64,000 nucleotides of DNA, taken from the NCBI GenBank assembly GCA_039621445.1, contig CP154957.1, forward strand, positions 30,347,778-30,411,777, read 5' to 3'. The notes below the pieces were generated by a model. The model saw only the letters and a list, made by a program, of their open reading frames with translations, had not been told where the DNA came from and made no database searches. Positions 24,701-32,300 of this stretch are shown here, in pieces. Position numbers and translations under genes: made by a program. The stretch's first letter is position 1. Every line of letters starts with the position of its first letter. The DNA is from Euglena gracilis (taxonomy: Eukaryota > Euglenida > Euglenophyceae > Euglenales).

Positions 24701-27700
24701 ATATGACAACCCAGCTTTAAAAACGTCTATTTCCATCGTCCGCAAACTGCAGTGTGAGGAAGGTGAGGCAATTTGGTAGCGTTTATGGGATGATCCCCGA
24801 CGTATTTTGAGGGACGTATTTTGTATTTTGAGGACCTGGAAACATGCCTGGGTGCCGACTTCAGACACAGTGTACCAGACAGTTTGCATGGTCTCCCTCC
24901 CCCGTGCGTTCTGCCTCCCCAGCAACGATTCCATTGCAGGGTGTCTTGTGTGTATTTCCTCGGTACATTCATGGTCCCCCCGGAACACCTCTTCATGAAG
25001 TCTCTTCTTCTCTCTCCTCTCTGGCGGGAGAGTAAAACAACGTCCCAGAGGCCAATGCATTGCATGGTTTCAGAGGATTCCGCCCCATCCAACAGTTATC
25101 CAACAATTGCAACGTCTCCAGAACAGCCTTGCAGGACCTTGCTTGACACCAAAAATAATGTTATCTTTTTAGCTGTCTCCATAAGTCACTGGGGACACGT
25201 TTTAATGCATCCAAATAGTGAGGAGTGTGGTTCCCATCTTTATCTGGCACCATCTCCCGATATTCCAGGTATTGTTTGGTTCACGCGTGAACCCAAAATT
25301 TTAACACAATTTCGACCAGGGGATTTTTTAAGCCGGAGGGTCCCCTCCCCCCCCCCCCCCCCGGGGGTCCAGCCAGCCAGCCAGCTCAAATCCAGCCAGC
25401 AGCCCAAATTCGGGCTGGGAGCCCCCCCCTTCCCGGGGGTCGAGTGAAATAAAGTCGGGTCCACCCCGGCCGGAGGCCGGGCCAGCTGGCCGCAGGCTGG
25501 CCAGCCAACTGGGCTGCCCAGGTCACCTATCCCTGCATTTTTTCCCCCCGCCACAACTTCCTCCATCACAGCCCCCAGCCTTGATCTGGCTCCATCCACC
25601 AAAATGTCAAAAATGGCAAAAAAAATTAGAAAATTTTGTTTTTTTTCACCGACCCAGCCAGCCCAGCCCCCTCCAGCGCCGGACCCCCCCCCCCGCCTCC
25701 CTCCCCACCCCCCAGGGGGGGGGGTCCAGCCAGCCAGCTCAAATCCAGCCAGCAGCCTTTTTGCCAGCCAGAGGCTCCCCCCCCCCCCGGGGTCCTTAAG
25801 AAATCCCCTGATTTCGACCGAAAGCAGAATATGGAAGTCGTTTTTCCATTGGACAATTGACTCCTAATGTCAGCTCTGGGGGACAAGTTGGGGGGGTTGT
25901 GCAATTGTTTGTGGGGTGGGTATTTCTGTGAGCAGACACCATTGGTGTGACACACTCTGTTGGGAAAGCCGCATTTATTTTTCTGTCATGTGCGATATTG
26001 TTATACAGTGATAATTGAATTGTCAAAGTGTCCTCATTTTTTTTTGGCGGAAAACCATCTTGTCCAAGTCATTCATCTTGGCCATCTGAAATTTCTTGAA
26101 TGCATTTCGATGTTCTGGCGTTTGTATCCCCTCAGGTGAACCGTGTGCGCAAGTCGGCAATCGAGCAACATCTGGTATCTTTGAGTGGCATTTTTGGGCC
26201 GTCTTCTGGGGAGGAAGCTAGTCTACTGAGGGGTCTCCGAATTATTTTGTCATCGTTGGAGTGTTGGTCCACACTGCAGCACATTGGGAGGGGTAATTGC
26301 TTGCTGGTTTTTTTTAACCCCCCCCTAATTAGAGCATGGTGCTTAAAGTGTGGCTAAAAATCACGGAAAACAAAAATTACGGCAAAAAAATTACAAGAAA
26401 AAAGTTTTGGCAAAATTTTTATTTTGGAAAAATTAATTTTGGCAAAATCTGGTTTTTTCCAAAAAATATTTGTTTCTTCCCTCTGCTTATTAAAAGAAGG
26501 AATTTTTAGTTTTCTTTTTTTCTCCCCTGTTGTCGTGAATTCACATGCCGTCCCACGTGTTGTGCTGGATGAGGTTGCATCTTCCAAGGCAAAACCTCAT
26601 GTTTGGACAGACGGTTACAAAAAAATCGTCACAGATTGGCATCCAAATGGTCTTTGCGGAATTTTTCCCAGAAGCAATTCAACAATGTATTCATGAATGC
26701 AGGTGTAATTCAGATTATGGTTCTGCTTAGTGATCGAACCTCAATAAAACGTTGGAACTGATCTCGTTGCCGCCTACAGCTTTGGATCATGTTACCCCCG
26801 TTTTAGTGGTGCGTTCATGGGACGCAACGGGCATTCCATGTGCTCTGTGGGGGGATGTCCCTTCCGCTGCCCCTATGATTGATGTCCTCAAAGCAGGGCG
26901 GTCCATGAGGGACGGGATAGTTTTTTTATTTTTATTTCTCAAGACAGCCAAGAGCCAACCTAGGATTTGAACGGAGTCCAAAAAGGAAACGTCACAAAAT
27001 GCATTTTTTGCCCTTTTGGGTGGATGGGCGATGAAGGAAGTCATTTTTCTCTATGGATTTTTCATTGAATGTGCTGTGACAGCGGAGGTTTTTTTTTATT
27101 TGCTTAAGAACCGCCCTGCCTCAAAGCATCCCTTCATGCTGAGCCCACACATCCTTGTGAATGTAGCACACAAACAGCCCGTAAATGCGTTCGCTGTGAC
27201 GAGTTTGTGTGTGACGGTTGTTTTGCTGACCACGAAGACACAGTGTGTCCTCATTGACTCTGAGGAGTCAAAGCATGGCCGTCCCAGCATTGTGCTTGCG
27301 GCTTCCCAAGAGGGCGTCGGAAACCGACGGAGTGAGAAAATTACGAGAAAAAAATTATGGCAAAACTTGGGTATTTCGCCAAAATTTCTGCCTTCTGTAA
27401 TTTTTAGCTGCACTGTACGTCAGACCACCACCTCAACCGGCGGTGGCGGGGGGTGCGCTTCTATTCAGACCAGGGTGTCAATAAAGCCGAACCCCCTGGG
27501 CCCAGCCAGCCAGCCAGCAGCCCCTTTCCAGACAGCAGTGTTTTTTTTGAAGTCCTGGACCAAAAAAACGAAAAATGGACGTCTGGTGTCCTTTTTTTGT
27601 GATTTTTTCCCCCTCACAAAACAACCCCGAAAATTGACAATATTACACAGTCCCATCCTTTTGTGTGTAGAATTTGATTGCCAGGAAAGGCACACCGGGC

Positions 27701-29297
27701 AAAATTACGGGGAAAAATTAGTGGGACAATCGGTTCCCATGCCTTTTGTCTCCCGCAACTTTTTTATCCAGATTTTTATTTGGTTGCCATTGCCTTGAAT
27801 GAGCAAATTCATCGAAGGATTGCAACAGATGTGAACGAGGCTGCTGACTGAGTTGCTCATTTTTGCTGGTTTTTTTGGAAGTTTTCTCTGTTTTTGGCTC
27901 ATTTTTTTGCGCCTCCGAAAGCATAACTTCCATTGCCGTCCAGCTGCCCTGGAGCGGTTGTAAAACAAATAAGCTCGTCAATTGGGGGGGGGGTCCAGTG
28001 AATGACGATGAAATATTTTGGGACACCCTGCCTGAAAATCACCCCAAGGGTAGCAAGGGTGCAAGGGTACGTTCACCAGCTGTAGGAGGGAAAAAAAGAG
28101 GCCCCCCCCCCCCCCAGTGATCCCTTTGTTGCATGGTTTGTGTGGCCAAATTTTGGAGGGGGAACAAATACAAGTTGACACCATAACCAATTTGCTCGCC
28201 AGAAACCCCAGTTGGAACGATATCAACGTGCCCTCGCGCTTTTTATTTGTAATTTTGGAGCACAAGTGCCCCCTCCCCTTTGAAGCCACCACTGACCAGC
28301 TGGCTGACACCTCAAGCCAGCTGTTTCAGTTTTCCAAAACCCAGGCCCATTCTGCATACAGTGCAATGATTCTGATTCCTTGGTTTGGTGGGCTAAACCA
28401 AACCCAGGAATCAGAATTGTCACGCCTTGTTGGCCCCGTGTGAAAAGCTTTGGAATCTCGAGTTGCCTTTTTGCGAAAAAAAAATCTTAATTACAACTGG
28501 AAAATATTACCACCATTTTCCCTGAAATGGTGCATTTCCCACATTGAAAATCAAAACTTTCTGAGAATTTTTTTCCCATATTGTTTTCCTTAGTATTTTT
28601 TGTTTGCCATGATTTTTATCTGCACTAGTTACGCTGTTGATTTCAATCAGCAATTTTGATTGCTTTCTGTGGTTCAAGGTTCGAGTTGCGGGGTTCACAA
28701 GTCCAAAATGGGCCAAAAATGGCCTTTTGGTCAACCCCATCTGGGGAGAGATGTCCTTTTGGGTCCAGGGTGCAAGCAGTTCTTCCTTGAAGCGGGGGAG
28801 GAAAAATACAATATGACCGTCATAAGTGCAACACAAAGTGCGAAAAAATACACACAACAATTCTCATTTCTGAGAGGTCTGGGTGTTACAGAATAGCCAC
28901 AGAATAATCATCCTTGCAGAAGATGCAGGTTCCAATTTTTTTTTCATGCCAACAATTTGGAGACAGAAAAAAAAACGATTTTGTGGGCAAATATTGACAG
29001 CGTTTCTGGGACCCCAAAAAATATGATAGAAGTGTCGGGCTGCTGCAAGTCCCCCCCCCCCCTGCTGCCAAAGGTGGCCCACTACAATTGCACCACCAAT
29101 TTGAGGATAATTCTGAAGAGAAAATGATCAGGCAGGTAGGGTCTGAATCAGGGCGTTGCTGACCCTCCTGGGGGGGGGGGCGTCCAGCTCAGAGGCTGGA
29201 AGACTTGGGATGGCTGGAAAAAGGCTGCTGGATGACCCCCCCAATCTGTAGTGGTCCCCAAGCTGGAAGTGGGCTCGGCTGCGGGTCGAACTGGGTG

Positions 29298-29343
<46 letters not shown>

Positions 29344-32300
29344 CAACGAAACTGCAAAAATTCCCTCCAAAAAATTGCCAATTATTCAAAAATTGACAGG
29401 GCACCCTGCCAGCACTTTTCCAGCCACCTTCTCACGATGTTAAGCTGAAAAATTGTTTAAAAATTTGGCAAGTTTCTCTTTTCACGTCCTCTGTGGTCCA
29501 GCTTGCAGTGACCAGCTTGAAGGGAGACCCCTTACCGAGCTACCTGGATCTGGAACGGATCGAGGCTTCCGCGCCACGGTTCTCCCTTTCTTCCTCAAGT
29601 ATGATAAGGATGGAAACGGCGTGATCGACGAGCAATGGCCCATGCCTACGTCATGCTAGAGTGAAGAAACAAGCCCTTGCAAGAACCTGGTTCAAATGTG
29701 GTGCTGCCAGCCATGGTGGTGACCTGTCCTGAAAAAAAGGCTGTGCAATATTTCCCTCTGTACACTTTTTGTCGGTGATGCCTCGGACATTTTCGGAAAA
29801 ATGGAATATCAATTACCACTCATGGTATTTCCTCAGCAACAGCCCATCCATAGTATCTTTTTGCTGTGGGCAGATTGCTGATGCAAAGCAAGTTTCATGG
29901 GCATTTGTATCCGAACTTGAGCTCGGTGCTCTGGTACGAGATTTCAACGAATCGCTCACTCCAGAGGAGCTGAGAGAATTAATGCGAGAGATGGATCATG
30001 GGCAGCCAGTTTGCAGTGCTCTCTCCTCTTGTTTCCTTTTTTTGTGGCCACACTCCCCTAATGGTTGCGTAGTTTATTGCTCTTCAAAGCCATAGGTCAA
30101 ATTTGCCCGTTTCTTTTTGAAACACTGATGTATGGTGGGGCAATGCATTTCCCTCTGTTAATGTATCTCCAGATATTGGAAGGAAGTTGTTTTTTTTTGC
30201 TTTGTGGATCATTTTGATCAATCCTGCTGCACATCCAGCCCAGAACCCATATTGAACCCTTTAGCAGATTTCTTGAATTCCTCGGTGGGGCACGTGGCTG
30301 TGGAGCTGGTGGCTGGACGGGACGCCAGTGGGGGTATCGACTTTGAGGAGTTCGTGCGCGCGATGGACCGTCTGGTGCACGGTGACATTGGAGGCCGGGG
30401 GCGGCTGGGGCGTCAGTCGCCAGAGCAGTCCACGGCTGCCGTGGCCAGCCCCGCTGGTGTTGAGCCGGCAAACGAGCAGGAGGGGGATGAAGAGAATCAA
30501 GAAGAGGAGTCAGAGGAGATGCCTGTGTGCTCCTCTTCAAAGTGCATGGAGGTCCACATTAATTTAATGAACTTTTTAATGCCGTTTTGAGCAGATGCTT
30601 TTTTGTGCTCTTCTTAGGGGTATGGTTTTTTTTGAAAAGCACCAATACAAAAACTCTGTTTGAGGTGTGTAGGTCTCAGTGTTTTCGTGACCATACTAAA
30701 GTAGTCCCTCTTTTCCTGACACATGATGATATTTTTCCATGACAGGGAAGCCCTGGGTAGTGCTTGTGCCACACTGGTCCAAAAGTGGTGGGCAAATATG
30801 GCCACGTGCAAGATAAAGTCGCTTGGGTCGAGACCCAACCAAAGGAGGGGGGGGGGATCAGTTTTGAATCTGTGCTGTGGGCAGGCAAACCATGTGGTTA
30901 GTAACCCTCCGAGGGAAGTACATAAAAGCCAATCTCTGATGGTGTTTACCACAGAAAGGAATTGTACTTTGTTACCGAAATTTGTATTTCAGCTGAGAGT
31001 CTCGGACCATGAATTTGAAAGTGTCCCTGTAATATTTTGCTTTGTGTACAAAAAACTTGGAACGATCAACTACCCTTTCCCGCACAGGAGGATTTCTTGC
31101 AGCTCACCCCACAACAGCAGAGACGAGCTATCCTTCGTAGGGCCTTCTGGTTGATGGGAGCAGGCCAGGCAGTGCTGACAGCTGGATTTCGGAATCCCTT
31201 GACATTTGGTGTGTGCTTCTTGATTCATTATTCATTTCAATGTTCATTTTTTTTCTGGACGGCTGCTGTGGAGCACCAAATTAAATTTGTTTCAACACAA
31301 CTTTTTTTTGTTTCAAAACACGCTTCCCTTTTGCTCATACTACCCAATGGAAGCTTTTTTCGGGTGCAGGGCTCTCCACTGGGCCCTACCCCACGGTAGG
31401 GGCCCCTGGGGGATAAGGTGGTAGGTGGGGTCCGAACACCCCCCCCCCCTAAATGATGGGATGGGGTTACGGACCCCCCCTCCTCGACAGGTTCCAAACA
31501 TAGCGAAAATTTTTCTTCTGGCTGCGCGCTGGAAAATGAACAAAAAACGCCCTTTTTGCCTCACTTTTGAACACATTGCCCGTGTTTGATGTTTTGCTGT
31601 TTTCCACGTAAAAATGTTCATTTTTTTTGTTTCAAAGAAAAATCAGGGAGATTTGACCATTTTTTTGGCCTGAAATCCGGGCCTTTGCCGGTCCACAAAA
31701 CTGGGAATTTTCCCAGCTCCCCTCAGTCAGGCAGGAGGGGAGGTCCGACCCCCCCCCATGTTGGGGGGTCCGATCCCCCCCTCAAGGCTTCCCATCTATC
31801 CCTGCCCTACCCCCTTGCCACGTTTTTCAAAGCCATTGGGGTATGTGACATTCTGACTCCAAACACTCTGAAGACTTCCGAAGCCAAAGAGCTTTCATCT
31901 AGGGAGACTGCAGAAGCGTACACATGGTCATCTATGTTCAGAAATTCTGACAAGTCGTCATCATGTCTGTGCAACCAGCAATGCCCTGCAGTGGGCACGC
32001 TCCTGGTCTTGCTCTTTTCCGACCCAATGGTGGACGTCTTGTCCGAGTTTGGCAACCGCATCCACGTGCCCCCGTTTTATGTGTCGTTCATCCTCGCCCC
32101 GCTGGCCTCTGGCAAGGACCAGGCTTGTGACTTCGCGTCGTGCTGTTCAACACAGTCCCACAAGGAAGCCCCGTCCTCCACCAACGCCAGTGAGCTCATC
32201 GCCGCCTTCCAGTACTCCAAGAAGCAGACGCGCGCCGCCATCACAATCTCTTTCGCATCGTTGCAAGGTGCCGCTTGTATGAACAACACCTTCTGCCTCG

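Noticed and set aside
24659-25092. Minus-strand open frames
   Set aside because: No homology, codon bias or splice context; the region is inside an exchanger intron on the + strand.
29635-29661. Frame-shifted continuation of EF-hand 1 reading MAHAYVMLE
   Set aside because: Resembles an EF exit helix, but the calmodulin-like spacing is satisfied by LGALVRDF in the next exon; the segment is the intron's 5' pairing arm.
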